Part shown: positions 8,658 through 17,245 of the stretch, piece by piece
Position numbering within the stretch: the first letter of the stretch is position 1
Layout of the letters: each line of letters starts with the position of its first letter
NCBI GenBank assembly: GCA_041402045.1
Contig: JAWKSZ010000008.1
Span: forward strand, 1-64,000
DNA: 64,000 nucleotides
Direction of reading: 5' to 3'
From: JAGQRJ01 sp041402045
GTDB taxonomy: Bacteria; Planctomycetota; J058
Position numbers and translations under genes: made by a program
Notes under the pieces: model-generated
Told to the model about the DNA's origin: nothing
Seen by the model: only the letters and a program-made list of their open reading frames with translations
The model's database searches: none

Positions 8658-10173
8658 AGCCCAGCTCCGCGAGGTAGCCATACATCACCTTCTCGGCCTC
8701 GGCGCGCTGCCCCTCTAGCGCGCGGAGCGTGGCTAGCTCTCCTGCCACGTCGATCTGCTGCTCCTCCTCGGCCACGTCCACGTAGCGCGTGATGTTGAGG
8801 TTGAAGTCGTTCGCTGCGACCTCCTCGGTGGTGATTACGCGGCAGAACTTCGCCTCATCCTTGTAGGTGCGAAACGCCTTGGCGAGCCGGGCCACGTTGG
8901 CGTCGGCCAGGACATACTGGTTCAGCCGTTCCTCGGCCTCCTGTGCTCCGTAAACGAACAGCACTCTGCCGCGCCGCTTGGTGGGCTTGTTCCGGTTGAG
9001 GATCAGGAGGCAGGCCGGGATGCCGGTCCCGTAGAACAGGTTCGGCGCGAGGCCGATCACGGCCTCCAGAACGTCCTCCTTGATCAAGCCCTCGCGGATC
9101 TTCTGTTCCTGGCCGCCACGAAACAGGACACCATGGGGCATCACTGTGCCGACCATGCCGGTCTTGGTGGTCGAGGCCAGCATGTGCTGCACGAAGGCGA
9201 GGTCGCCGTAGCTGGCCGGCGGGAGGCCGAAGCGGAAGCGGCCGTATGGGTCGTTGGCCAGGGCCTTCCCGCCCCACTTCTTGAGCGAGAAGGGAGGGTT
9301 GCTGATCACGCGGTCGAACACGCGCAGGGCGCCGTTCTCCGTCAGCTTCGGCTCGCGGAGGGTGTCCCCCTTGACGATCTGCGCGTCTCCCAGGTCGTGG
9401 AGGAACAGGTTCATCTTGCAGATGGCCCAGGTGCCGACGTTCCGCTCCTGGCCGAACAGGCTGAGTCGCTTGGCGTCCTTCCCCTGCTCCTTCAGATAGG
9501 TGGCGGCCTGGATCAACATGCCGCCCGAGCCGACGCAGGGGTCGTAGATCCGCATCCCCTCGGTGGGCTGGAGGATCTGGACCAGGAGCTGGACGACCTC
9601 GCGCGGCGTGTAGAACTCCCCACCCTTCTTGCCGGCCGAGGAGGCGAACTGCGCGATCAAGTACTCGTAGGCGCGGCCGAGCACGTCCGGGTCGGAGAGG
9701 TCGGCGTTGCGGAGGCGAATCTGCGAGAAGTGCCGCAGGAGCGCCACCAGCGTGTCGTCGGGCAGCTTGTCCTTGTCGTTGTAGCTGATGCCTCCGAACA
9801 CGCCCTCCAGCTCGGGGTTGGCATCTTCGAGGTCGGCGACGGCCTTGTCGATGAGCGCGCCTAGGTCGTTCGTCGCCGCGCGCAGCGTGGACCAGCGTGC
9901 CGGCTTGGGGACGAAGAAGCGGTGCTCGACGGGGTCCTCCCAGGCTAGCCGGTGCTGGTAGCCCTCGTCCTGCTCCAGGTGCTCGGCCTCCTCCTCGAAC
10001 ACGTCGGAGAGGCGCTTGAGGAATAGGAGGCCAAAGATGTAGTTCTTGAAATCGGCAGCGTCGATGCTGCCGCGCAGCAGGTCAGCCGAGGCCCAGAGGT
10101 GCGCCTCCAGGCGCTGGAGCGTCAGCTTGCCGTCGAGGCTGCCGTTGGTGGGTCGGGCCTTGGCCATGGCCAT
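8647..10173 (-). CDS. hsdM: Type I restriction-modification DNA methyltransferase HsdM
   Basis: The 508-residue product is an N6-adenine methyltransferase subunit. It has the N-terminal helical HsdM_N region (LWASADLLRGSIDAADFKNY), the AdoMet-binding motif I DPCVGSGGM (211-219) and the catalytic motif IV NPPF (292-295). The preceding GGEFYTPREVV is also typical. The ATG start at 10173 has an AAGGAT ribosome site. It is the first gene of the island operon hsdM-hsdS-hsdR-metallopeptidase, and overlaps hsdS by 11 bases. It appears intact, so modification capacity may depend only on the state of hsdS. Confidence 0.95.
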   Translation of the reverse strand: MAMAKARPTNGSLDGKLTLQRLEAHLWASADLLRGSIDAADFKNYIFGLLFLKRLSDVFEEEAEHLEQDEGYQHRLAWEDPVEHRFFVPKPARWSTLRAATNDLGALIDKAVADLEDANPELEGVFGGISYNDKDKLPDDTLVALLRHFSQIRLRNADLSDPDVLGRAYEYLIAQFASSAGKKGGEFYTPREVVQLLVQILQPTEGMRIYDPCVGSGGMLIQAATYLKEQGKDAKRLSLFGQERNVGTWAICKMNLFLHDLGDAQIVKGDTLREPKLTENGALRVFDRVISNPPFSLKKWGGKALANDPYGRFRFGLPPASYGDLAFVQHMLASTTKTGMVGTVMPHGVLFRGGQEQKIREGLIKEDVLEAVIGLAPNLFYGTGIPACLLILNRNKPTKRRGRVLFVYGAQEAEERLNQYVLADANVARLAKAFRTYKDEAKFCRVITTEEVAANDFNLNITRYVDVAEEEQQIDVAGELATLRALEGQRAEAEKVMYGYLAELGYES

Positions 10174-10597
10174 CCTTCTCGGTCAGGTTGTGCAGTCGAG
10201 GTTGCCACGGACTTGCCAGGAACCTGCAACCAGCATGTTAGGCCGGGGGCTGGCGGCTGGCCATCTGCCCCAGTCTCTGGAATCCGCGGGTACTCGTGCC
10301 AGCCCTACGCGGCGAACCAACCCTCGGCAAGTTGAGCGACAAGGTTGCCGGCCAGGACGTCACGGGGGCGAATGTCGTCGTTCGCGCAGCAGCAACGTCC
10401 GTCGTGGAACGCCAGCTTGCGGATCTTGGACGGAAAGCTGGGGACCGGCTCGCCAACGTAGCCCTGACCGCTCCTGCGAAGTCCAGACTGCAGGGAGGCC
10501 TTTGCCTTATCCGCTGAGGCGCGCAAGCATGGCTTCGGACGAGGAGCCGCTCCAGAACAGCGCGCGGTACCTCGACATTGGAAGGCAGGGCGTCTAA
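10174..10597. other. Upstream region of the restriction operon, no supported gene
   Basis: This stretch lies between hsdM and the tRNA terminator and should hold the operon promoter. I see no convincing -35/-10 pair. A minus-strand frame ending at 10305 contains FPSKIRKLAFHDGRCCCAND and IRPRDVLAGNLVAQL, which looks more protein-like than its surroundings, but it has no start with a ribosome site and may be a gene remnant. Confidence 0.3.
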
Positions 10598-10631
10598 CCA
10601 AAAGCGAAACGGCGCGAGTCTAACTCGCGCC
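10598..10631 (-). terminator. Rho-independent terminator downstream of tRNA-Asn
   Basis: The arms GGCGCGAGT and ACTCGCGCC form a perfect 9-bp stem with a 3-base loop (10611-10631). Read on the minus strand they are followed by a T-rich run including GCTTTT. It follows the tRNA 3' end by 8 bases. Because it lies on the island side of the attachment repeat, it is probably element-encoded and replaces the host terminator. Confidence 0.75.
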
Positions 10632-10649
10632 GTCTCAAGCTCCTCGGGC
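10625..10649. repeat. Putative attachment site at the intact tRNA-Asn gene
   Basis: This is the second copy of the 25-bp sequence at 815-839. It spans the 3' acceptor strand of tRNA-Asn (10640-10649) and part of the terminator hairpin. In the standard model, the element supplied this copy and so kept the tRNA functional. Confidence 0.7.
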
Positions 10650-10711
10650 AAGATTCGAACTTGCAGCCAAGTGGTTAACAGCCACCTACTCTACCATTGA
10701 GCTACCGAGGA
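10640..10711 (-). tRNA. tRNA-Asn (anticodon GTT)
   Basis: The gene folds into a standard cloverleaf. The acceptor stem is TCCTCGG with CCGAGGA, the D arm is GCTC-AATGGTA-GAGT, the anticodon stem is GGTGG with CCACT, and the loop CTGTTAA contains GTT. The T arm is GCAAG-TTCGAAT-CTTGC. The discriminator is G and CCA is not encoded. It is the integration target of the adjacent island. Confidence 0.95.
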
Positions 10712-10721
10712 AAGTGTTCGG

Positions 10722-10943
10722 TTACTTCTTCTTCTTGTCGTCCTCGTCCTTGGTGGGCGCGGCCTTCTTCTTCTTGCCGCCGACCTTGATCTTCTCGGTG
10801 CGGACCTTGGGGAGACCGAAGATCTTGTCCCCTTCGCTCCAACGATCTTGATCGCGCAGCTTTTGCAGACGCTCCCAACGGGTGAGCACGTTGCGGTGTC
10901 CACCGCCGGACTTGGACAGCTTGAGACTCTTGTGAATGCTCAC
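10722..10943 (-). CDS. PVC-type small basic protein (TIGR04137-like)
   Basis: The 73-residue product starts MSIHKSLKLSKSGGGHRNVL and continues TRWERLQKLRDQDRW, SEGDKIFGLPKVR, then a lysine-rich tail with KKKK at the end. This layout fits, from memory, the small basic protein family of Chlamydiae, Verrucomicrobia and Planctomycetes; the function is unknown, though a nucleic-acid or ribosome role has been suggested by its charge. It is one of the strongest lineage clues in the window. It sits just upstream of tRNA-Asn on the same strand, outside the island. Confidence 0.85.
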   Translation of the reverse strand: MSIHKSLKLSKSGGGHRNVLTRWERLQKLRDQDRWSEGDKIFGLPKVRTEKIKVGGKKKKAAPTKDEDDKKKK

Positions 10944-11090
10944 GAGACGCTCCTCGAAGGGCCGTATGTTACCTGCGAGGCAAGGAGCGTCAAGGCCGGA
11001 TTCTAAGGGCTTGAAACGCCCGCGACCCGAGGGCCAGGGGCCGCTCGGGTCGCTTGGGGAGGGATCGCCCCGGGGGCGTAACGAGAAGAT

Positions 11091-12017
11091 TTAGTTGGCG
11101 TTACGCCACTGGGCGTCGGAGAAGGTCCCCGACCCACCCGTGGGGTCACGGGTCTCGTGGATCCGCTTGAGCATGGCCTCGTCCCGCGCCGGGAAGCCCT
11201 TGATCCGCACGCTGCCCCGCTTGGCCGTGGCCTCGAGGGACAGGTCGCGGGCCAGGGGGCTGGCCGGGTCCTCGTTCAGCCAGGTGGCCAACTGCTCCGC
11301 CTTGTCCTTGGTGGTGTAGCAGACCAGGAGGTCGAACTTGCCGTTGGCCACGCGGCGCTGGGGCGCGCGGGGCGAGCTGGCGGCCAGGGACGTCGAGCCG
11401 TGGTTGCGGGCCACCGCCGGGGGCGCGCTCTCGGGCGGCAGCAGGTCCGCCTCGGACTCGGGGGTCGAGAACGGGCCGGTCTCCGAGGGGATCGGGCTCG
11501 GGGTCGGGTCCTCGGCGTCGGCCTGGATCACCGCCACCTGCGGGGTCGTGGGGCTGGTCGGGGCCGAGGCCGTCGAGCGCCCGAGCAGGAACATGGCGAT
11601 CGCCACGCCGGTCATGAGCGCGCCGCCCACGGCCAGGGTGTCCTTGCGCATGGAGAGCGTGCGGGCGAACACCCGGGTCAGCGTCTCCGAGCGCGCGATC
11701 AGCGTGCTCTTGGTCCCCTCGGTGTGGGTCCCGGTGGTCGCAGGGGTCACGTCGTAGGCGGGCACCTGGGTCTGGCCCGGGTCCTCTTGCTCCCAGTCGT
11801 CCTCGACTACGATCAGGGCCTCGCCGTTGATCTCGTAGAACTCGCTCTCGGGCTCGGGCATGGGGCCCAGCGGGGCGTTCGTGCGGCCGAAGTGGCTCGA
11901 GACCGAGCGCGGGCGCGGAGTCGTCGGTTGGGTCGGGCCGCCCGGGCGGGCGGCGTGCTTGGCCGTAGCCTTCGCCATGAGCTCGAAGAGCTCGTCGTTT
12001 CGTCCAAAGATCTTCAT
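11091..12017 (-). CDS. Single-pass membrane protein of unknown function
   Basis: The 308-residue protein begins MKIFGRNDELFELMAKATAK. An acidic, proline-rich cytoplasmic segment leads to one membrane helix at about residues 127-147 (LAVGGALMTGVAIAMFLLG). A Pro/Ser/Thr-rich linker follows, and then a C-terminal domain (about 225-308, starting FDLLVCYTTKDKAEQLATWL) that is compact and charged. That C-terminal part could be a small peptide- or glycan-binding domain of SPOR-like size, but no motif proves it. Neighbours on the same strand are a degenerate kinase upstream and the small basic protein downstream. Confidence 0.75.
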   Translation of the reverse strand: MKIFGRNDELFELMAKATAKHAARPGGPTQPTTPRPRSVSSHFGRTNAPLGPMPEPESEFYEINGEALIVVEDDWEQEDPGQTQVPAYDVTPATTGTHTEGTKSTLIARSETLTRVFARTLSMRKDTLAVGGALMTGVAIAMFLLGRSTASAPTSPTTPQVAVIQADAEDPTPSPIPSETGPFSTPESEADLLPPESAPPAVARNHGSTSLAASSPRAPQRRVANGKFDLLVCYTTKDKAEQLATWLNEDPASPLARDLSLEATAKRGSVRIKGFPARDEAMLKRIHETRDPTGGSGTFSDAQWRNAN

Positions 12018-12104
12018 GTGTTCACCTCTCCCACACGGCCTATCGGTGGTGGCAGGGGCTTGGCTGAAGTCGTAAAGACTGCTGAGAGGCGAGGGAGGGC
12101 GGGT

Positions 12105-12914
12105 TCAGCGCCCGAGGGCGGCGAAGGCGCCCGCGCGCCAGAGCAGGGCCACGGCGGCCAAGGTGGCGAGCAGCCCCAGCAGGAGCAGGCGCCGGGGGCG
12201 GCGGGCCACGGGCAGCGGGTGCGGGTGCGCGCGCTCGTGGAGCGTCAGCGTCCGCTGCACGGCGCTCGGATCGCGCGGGCGTTCGCGCGGGTCCTCGGCC
12301 AGGCAGCGCAGGATCAGCGCGTCCAGCCAGCGCGGCGTCTGGCGGTTCGTGCGGCTGGGCGGGGCCAGGGGCTGGGTGGGGGCGTGCGCGGTGAGGCAGG
12401 CGTAGAGCAGGGCCCCCAGGCCGTAGACGTCGGCGGCGGGGGACGCGTCGCGCTCAGGTGGCGCGTAGCCGGGGGCCGGGCCGGCGCCGGTCGGGTCCAG
12501 GGGCGTGAGGCTCGCGCGGTGGGGGGCGCAGAGCAGGACGCGGGTCGGGTCCAGGGCCAGGTGCAGGACCCCGTTGGCGTGCAGCGCGCCGAGGGCCGAG
12601 GCCAGCTGGCTCGCGAGGCGCGTCACCTCCCAGATCGGGAGCGGACCGCGCTCGAGGCGTTGCGCGAGAGTCTCGCCGGGCAGGTCCTCGAGGGCGATCC
12701 AGGCCGCGCCGTCCGCTTCACCTACGGCGAGGATCGCGCGCAGGCTGGGGTGGCGCAGGGACGCGAGCGCTCGGGCGCGGTCCAGGCGGGCGGCGTCCGC
12801 CCTCGGGTCGAGGCGCACCAGCGCCACGGGCTCGCCGTCCGGGTTCGCCGCGCGCGGGAGCCCGTCGGGGCCCCGCGCGTTGCTCAGTCGGTAGGGACCC
12901 ACGGTCTCGGCCAT
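12105..12914 (-). CDS. Membrane-anchored degenerate Ser/Thr protein kinase (pseudokinase)
   Basis: The 269-residue product aligns by eye with the neighbouring active kinase (shared VGPYR start, GETLAQRLERGPL, ADVYGLGALLYACLT) but has lost catalytic residues. The glycine loop is absent, the VAIK lysine is replaced (VALVRL), HRD is HLA (HLALDPTRVLL, about 118), and DFG is missing (LTPLDPTG). A C-terminal membrane helix (RLLLLGLLATLAAVALLW) ends the protein. It may act as a scaffold or an allosteric partner of the paralogue at 13.4-15.5 kb. It overlaps the small upstream gene, and each kinase in this region is preceded by a member of the same small-protein family. Confidence 0.8.
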   Translation of the reverse strand: MAETVGPYRLSNARGPDGLPRAANPDGEPVALVRLDPRADAARLDRARALASLRHPSLRAILAVGEADGAAWIALEDLPGETLAQRLERGPLPIWEVTRLASQLASALGALHANGVLHLALDPTRVLLCAPHRASLTPLDPTGAGPAPGYAPPERDASPAADVYGLGALLYACLTAHAPTQPLAPPSRTNRQTPRWLDALILRCLAEDPRERPRDPSAVQRTLTLHERAHPHPLPVARRPRRLLLLGLLATLAAVALLWRAGAFAALGR

Positions 12915-13272
12915 GCCCGAGGATAGCGAGCGGGCGAGGCGCGGGGGTGGCCCCGGCTGGGGAGGGGGAGGGGAGAGGAGGGGGCTTGGAGCCGAGGCGG
13001 TCGCCCGTAGAAGGTAGCCGTGCGCCTGGCGAGGAAGTCCTCGAGCTCGGCGTCGCTGTCGAAGTCCATGGCCGTCCAGGTCCCCAGCTCTCGGGGTCCA
13101 TGGAAGTCGAGCGCGGGCGCGGTCGAGTTGGTGCGGAAGCTCTGGTCGAGGTCCCCGTTCCGCGCAGCCGCTGGCACAGGGTGCCCAGGTCGAAGCCCTT
13201 GGCGTTGAGGTAGAGGCTCGCCCAGTGGGCGAAGGTCTCGTCAGGATCGACAGCCGTCATGGTCAGGGTCAA
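12884..13272 (-). CDS. Small protein of the kinase-associated family, copy 1 (frameshifted)
   Basis: The start frame reads MTLTMTAVDPDETFAHWASL and YLNAKGFDLGTLCQRL, then a second frame continues with MDFDSDAELEDFLARRTATF. The latter strongly resembles LDFDSDAEFQAFLTAVEAFL of the intact 92-residue gene at 15.57-15.85 kb, so the two are paralogues and a single indel near 13160 divides this copy. The exact end is uncertain; 12884 is the stop of the second frame and overlaps the kinase start. The family is unknown to me. Its constant place before a kinase gene suggests functional linkage. Confidence 0.55.
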
Positions 13273-13440
13273 TGCTCACGCTCCTTCCGACCCTTCGACG
13301 ATAGCAATCGCCGCAGGCCAAGGTCTATCGAAGTCTTGGAGGATTTGCCGGCCGTTTACGACGCGGGGCGGCAGATCGTTGAGCGCGGGGTTGGGTTCAG
13401 CGGGTGAGGGCCGCTGGCGCGGCCCGTTCGTTCGCGCGGC

Positions 13441-15550
13441 TCAGCGGCCGAGGGCGTCCAGCGAGGCCGCGCGCTGGCGGCGCGCCCGCTCGGCGTGGAC
13501 GGTGGGTAGACCGAGGGCTAGGAGCGCGGTCGAGGTCCCAGAGCGCGCGCGCGTGCTCGCCCAGGGCCGCGAGGCTCGCGCCGCGGCCGTAGGGCCTGGG
13601 CGTCGTCGAGCTGCACCGCCAGGGCGTCCTCGAAGTCCGCGATCGCCAGCGCGTGCTCCCCCAGTTCCGCGTCTTTGCCTCGACCGCGGAGCGCCTGGGG
13701 GTTCCCGGGCGCGAGCTCCACGCAGCGGGTGTAGTCCCCCAGGGCCGCGACGGGCTGGCCCTGGACCATGCACGCCGTCGCCCGGGCGTAGAGCGCGCTC
13801 GGGTCCTCCTCCTGGGCCAGGCTGCGGTCGGGTCGGCGATCACCAGCGCGTGCTCCCCAGTTCCGCGTGGCACACGCCTCGACCGCGGAGCGCCTGGGGG
13901 TTCCCGGGCGCGAGCTCCACGCAGCGGGTGTAGTCCCCCAGGGCCGCGACGGGCTGGCCCTGGACCATGCGCACCGTCGCCCGGGCGTAGAGCGCGCTCG
14001 GGTCCTCCTCCTGGGCCAGGCTGCGGTCGAAGGTCGGCGATCGCCTCGCGATAGCGCCGGAGGTTCACGTAGTTCGAGCCGCGGTTCGCGAGGAGCGTCG
14101 CGTCGTCGGGGTCGACCTCGAGGGCCAGGTCGTAGAGCGCGAGGGCCTGCTCGAACTCGCGCGAGCACGAGCTCCGACGCCCGGAGGTTCAACCCGGCGA
14201 GGACCCCGTTCTCGAGGTCCGCCCGGCGCTCGGGGGGCATGCCCATGGCGCGCACTCGCAGGAGGTCGGCCTGCGCCTCCGCCGGGCGACCGAGGGCTAC
14301 CAGCGCTTTGCCGCGACTCTCGGCACGTTCGGGTTGTCGGGAAGCGCGCGAGGGAGCGCGTGAAGTCCTCGAGCGCGCCGGCCCAGTCCCGCGCGCGTGC
14401 ATTTTGGTCAGGCCGCGGTAGGCGAGCACCTGTGGGTGGTCGAGGAGGGCGAGCGCCAGCGCCTGATCCAGGAAGCTCCCCGCCCGGCGGTGCTCGCCGT
14501 TGAGGTAAGGCGGCTGAGCCTCTTGCACCAGGCCGCGACCTTGGGGTCCTCGATCACGCCACCGGGGGGACCTTGGCGGTCATCAAGGGGGACCGCGGGG
14601 GCGGTGCGTCTGCAGGGGCGTCGGCAGGGGCGTCGGGCGGCGAGGGCGGCACCGAGCTGGGTCAGGCCGAAGGCCAGCGCAGCGAGGCTGGGAGGCGAGC
14701 AGCGCCGGCCAGCGAGCGCCTGCGACGGGGCGGCGGACGGTGGCCGCCGGACCCAGGGTCGGCGCCAGGACCGCGTCCATGCTCGGTGGGCGCTGCGCCG
14801 GGTCCAGGCCGGAGCCGGAGCCAGGGTCAACGCGTCGAGCCAGGCCGGGACCCCGGGGGTCACCGCGCTCGGCGGACGGATCGGGCGGTCGAGGGTCGCG
14901 AGCAGGGTCTCGGGCAGGCTCTGACCCTCCACCGGGGGGCGGCCCGTGAGGCAGGTGAACAGCACCGCGCCGAGGCCGTAGACGTCGGTGTGGGGACCCA
15001 GGCGGTGCTTGGCGCCCTCCGCCTGCTCCGGCGCCCAGAACCCGGGGGTCCCCTGGAACACGCCCGTCGCCGTCACCCGGCTGCGGTCGCTCGCGGTGTC
15101 GAGGGCGATCCCGAAGTCGGTGAGCTTCGGGTGCGGGCCGTAGAGCAGCACGTTGTCGGGCTTGAGGTCGCGGTGGACCACCCCGCAGGCGTGGACGTAG
15201 GCCAGGGCCCGGGCCAGGTCCTGCGCGATCCACGTGGCGTGCTCGGGCGTCAGCGGGCCCTGGCGCAGGCGCTGGGCCAGGGTCTCCCCCGGGACGAACT
15301 CGAGGGCCAGCCAGGGCGTGCCCTGGTGCTCGCCGGCGGCGAGGATCGAGACCAGCCCCGGGTGGCGCAGGCGCGCGAGGGCCTGGACCTCGGTCTGGAA
15401 GCGCGCGCGGGCCTGCGGATTCTGCGCGCGGTGCGCGAGCAGGAGCTTGAGCGCGACCGTCTCGCCTTGGGGCCCCTGGGCGCGGTAGACCACCCCCATG
15501 CCGCCTCGGGCCAGCTCCTCCACGATCCGGTAGGGGCCTACGGTCTGCAT
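13441..15550 (-). CDS. Ser/Thr protein kinase with C-terminal TPR repeats (several frameshifts)
   Basis: The N-terminal kinase domain is complete: glycine loop (LARGGMGVVYRA), VALKL lysine, HRDLKPDN, DFG, and APE (WAPEQAE). It should phosphorylate Ser/Thr on protein substrates. After LDAL at about residue 250 the frame changes, and a hydrophobic stretch (ALAFGLTQLGAALA) suggests a membrane helix before TPR-like repeats (PYLNGEHRRAGSFLDQALAL, ALGDYTRCVELAPGNPQALR) spread over all three frames. The final frame ends DALGR at 13441, like the pseudokinase paralogue (AALGR). I chose ATG 15550 (MQTVGPYRI) by analogy with that paralogue; an in-frame start at 15586 also exists. It is preceded by the small family protein and pdxA on the same strand. 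Confidence 0.75.
13681..14028. repeat. Near-identical direct repeats of about 150 bp within the TPR region, period 199
   Basis: The segment starting at 13681 (CGACCGCGGAGCGCC) recurs at 13880 with only a few differences across about 150 bases. The period of 199 bases is close to 68 codons, or two TPR motifs. The repeat therefore looks like a recent duplication of a TPR pair, and the near-identity makes this place prone to assembly error. An exact multiple of three would need 198 or 201 bases, so at least one indel is present. Confidence 0.8.
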
Positions 15551-15569
15551 GGGCCGAGGATAGCGCCGG

Positions 15570-15848
15570 CTAAGGGTGCGGGCCATCCTCGAACAGGAAG
15601 GCCTCGACCGCGGTCAGGAACGCCTGGAACTCGGCGTCGCTGTCGAAGTCGAGGGCGGTCAGGGCCTCGAAGTTCGCGCGGTCGGGGTCGGCGCGCTCGA
15701 GGCCCAGGCCCTGGCGGAAGGCCACGGCCTGGGCGGCGTGGGTCGGCTCGGCGAAGCGGTCGCGGAGGGCGTAGAGGTCGAAGGCGTTGGCCAGGAGGTA
15801 GAGCCGGGCGGCCACGCGGAAGGTCGCCAGCGGGTTCAGCGTGCTCAC
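15570..15848 (-). CDS. Small protein of the kinase-associated family, copy 2
   Basis: This 92-residue protein starts at GTG 15848, four bases after the pdxA stop, and ends about 20 bases before the kinase start. It has an N-terminal amphipathic region (LATFRVAARLYLLANAFDLY) and an acidic C-terminal segment (LDFDSDAEFQAFLTAVEAFL). A paralogue precedes the pseudokinase at 12.1-12.9 kb. No membrane segment or catalytic motif is visible. Function unknown; a role in regulating or docking the kinase is inferred from the duplicated arrangement. Confidence 0.65.
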   Translation of the reverse strand: MSTLNPLATFRVAARLYLLANAFDLYALRDRFAEPTHAAQAVAFRQGLGLERADPDRANFEALTALDFDSDAEFQAFLTAVEAFLFEDGPHP

Positions 15849-15852
15849 CGGC

Positions 15853-16794
15853 TCAGCTCCGGGCGGCGGCCAGGTCGCGGGCGACCTTCAGCGCCGCGAT
15901 CGTGGAGCCCGGGTCGGCCACGCCCTGCCCGGCAATGTCGAAGGCGGTGCCGTGGTCGGGGGAGGTGCGCACGATCGGGAGCCCGAGGGTCACGTTCGTG
16001 GCCTGGCCGAAGCTCGCGAGCTTGACCGGGATCAGGCCCTGGTCGTGATACATGGCGACCACCGCGTCCCAGGGGGCGTCGGGGCGCGCGGCGCGGGGGA
16101 ACAGCGAGTCCGCGGGCAGCGGCCCCTCGGCGTCGAGGCCGCGGGCGCGGGCCTCGTCCACGGCGACCGAGACCACCGTCGCGTCCTCGTGGCCGAAGCG
16201 TTGGCCGTCGCCGGCGTGGGGGTTCAACGCGCACACCGCCAGGCGCGGCGCGTCGATCCCCAGCCCGCGCAGGAACTCGGCGGTCAGGGCGCAGGTCTCG
16301 ACGATCCCGTCCACGTCCACGAGGGTCGGGACCTGGCTCAGGGCCACGTGGATCGTGACCAGGGACACGCGCAGCGTGGGCCCCTGGAGCAGCATGCGCA
16401 CCGGGACGTCGCCGAAGTGGTGGGCCAGGAGCTCGGTGTGGCCGGGGTGCGGCTCGCCGGCCAGGGCGAGGGAGACCTTGTGCAAGGGCGCCGTGACCAG
16501 CGCCGCCCCGCGGCCCTGGGCGACGAGGTCCGCGCCGGCGCGCACCGCCGCCGCCGCCGCGCGGCCGGCGTCGGCGAAGGGGGCGCCCGCGAACAGGAGC
16601 TCGAGGGGGCAGGCGACCGCGGGGGGCGCGTGCACGTGGCGGGGGAGCGGGAGCCCGAGGCGCGCGGCGGCGGCCTCGATCAGCCCGCGGTCGCCGACCA
16701 CCACGCAGTCGTCGCGGCCGGCTACCGCCTTGAGCGCGACCTCCGGACCGATCCCCGCGGGGTCGCCGAGGGAGACGACGAGGGGCAGCGTCAC
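15853..16794 (-). CDS. pdxA: 4-hydroxythreonine-4-phosphate dehydrogenase PdxA
   Basis: PdxA oxidises 4-phosphohydroxy-L-threonine in the DXP-independent, erythrose-4-phosphate branch of pyridoxal phosphate synthesis. The 313-residue length is typical. The N-terminal MTLPLVVSLGDPAGIGPEVA is diagnostic. The three histidine metal ligands lie in GHTELLAHHFG, NPHAGDGQRFGHED and YHDQGLIPVK. The C-terminal TSPDHGTAFDIAG is the conserved phosphate-binding stretch. No frame break is seen. It leads a probable operon with the small protein and the kinase-TPR gene, and a tandem repeat array starts at its upstream end. Confidence 0.95.
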   Translation of the reverse strand: MTLPLVVSLGDPAGIGPEVALKAVAGRDDCVVVGDRGLIEAAAARLGLPLPRHVHAPPAVACPLELLFAGAPFADAGRAAAAAVRAGADLVAQGRGAALVTAPLHKVSLALAGEPHPGHTELLAHHFGDVPVRMLLQGPTLRVSLVTIHVALSQVPTLVDVDGIVETCALTAEFLRGLGIDAPRLAVCALNPHAGDGQRFGHEDATVVSVAVDEARARGLDAEGPLPADSLFPRAARPDAPWDAVVAMYHDQGLIPVKLASFGQATNVTLGLPIVRTSPDHGTAFDIAGQGVADPGSTIAALKVARDLAAARS

Positions 16795-16796
16795 GG

Positions 16797-17215
16797 GAGG
16801 CTCCGCGGGGGCGGGAGCGGGGCGGGGGTGGGATGGGCGCAGGCGAGCTGCGCCCCTACGGGGCGGGAGGGCGGGGGCGGAGGCCCCGCGGGGGCGGGAG
16901 CGGGGCGGGGGGGGATGGGCGCAGGCGAGCTGCGCCCCTACGGGGGTGCGGGGGCGGAGGCTCCGCGGGGGCGGGAGCGGGGCGGGGTGGATGGGCGCAG
17001 GCGAGCCGCGCCCCTACGGGGGTGCGGGGGCGGAGGCTCCGCGAGGGCGGCGGGGCGGGGGCGCAGGCGAGCTGCGCCCCTACGGGGGTGCGGGGGCGGA
17101 GGCTCCGCGAGGGCGGGATCGGAGCGGGGGTGGGATGGGCGCAGGCGAGCTGCGCCCCTACGGGGGTGCGGGGGCGGAGGCTCCGCGGGGGCGAGATCGG
17201 GGCGGGGGGGGCGCA
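16797..17215. repeat. GC-rich tandem repeat array, about five units of 65-85 bp
   Basis: Five imperfect units follow one another. Each contains GGATGGGCGCAGGCGAGC (or a close variant), then TGCGCCCCTACGGG, and then a G-rich run with GCGGGGGCGGAGGCTCCGCG. Unit length varies between about 65 and 85 bp, mainly in the G runs. The array fills the space between pdxA and the lipoprotein gene. It contains the GTAGGGGCG core (as its complement) found in other intergenic repeats here. There is no constant spacer/repeat pattern, so it is not a CRISPR array. Confidence 0.85.
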
Positions 17216-17245
17216 AGGGCGCGGGGAGACCCGGGCGCGCAACGG

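Noticed and set aside
16797..17215. CRISPR array
   Set aside because: Unit lengths vary, there are no unique spacers of constant size and no cas genes nearby.
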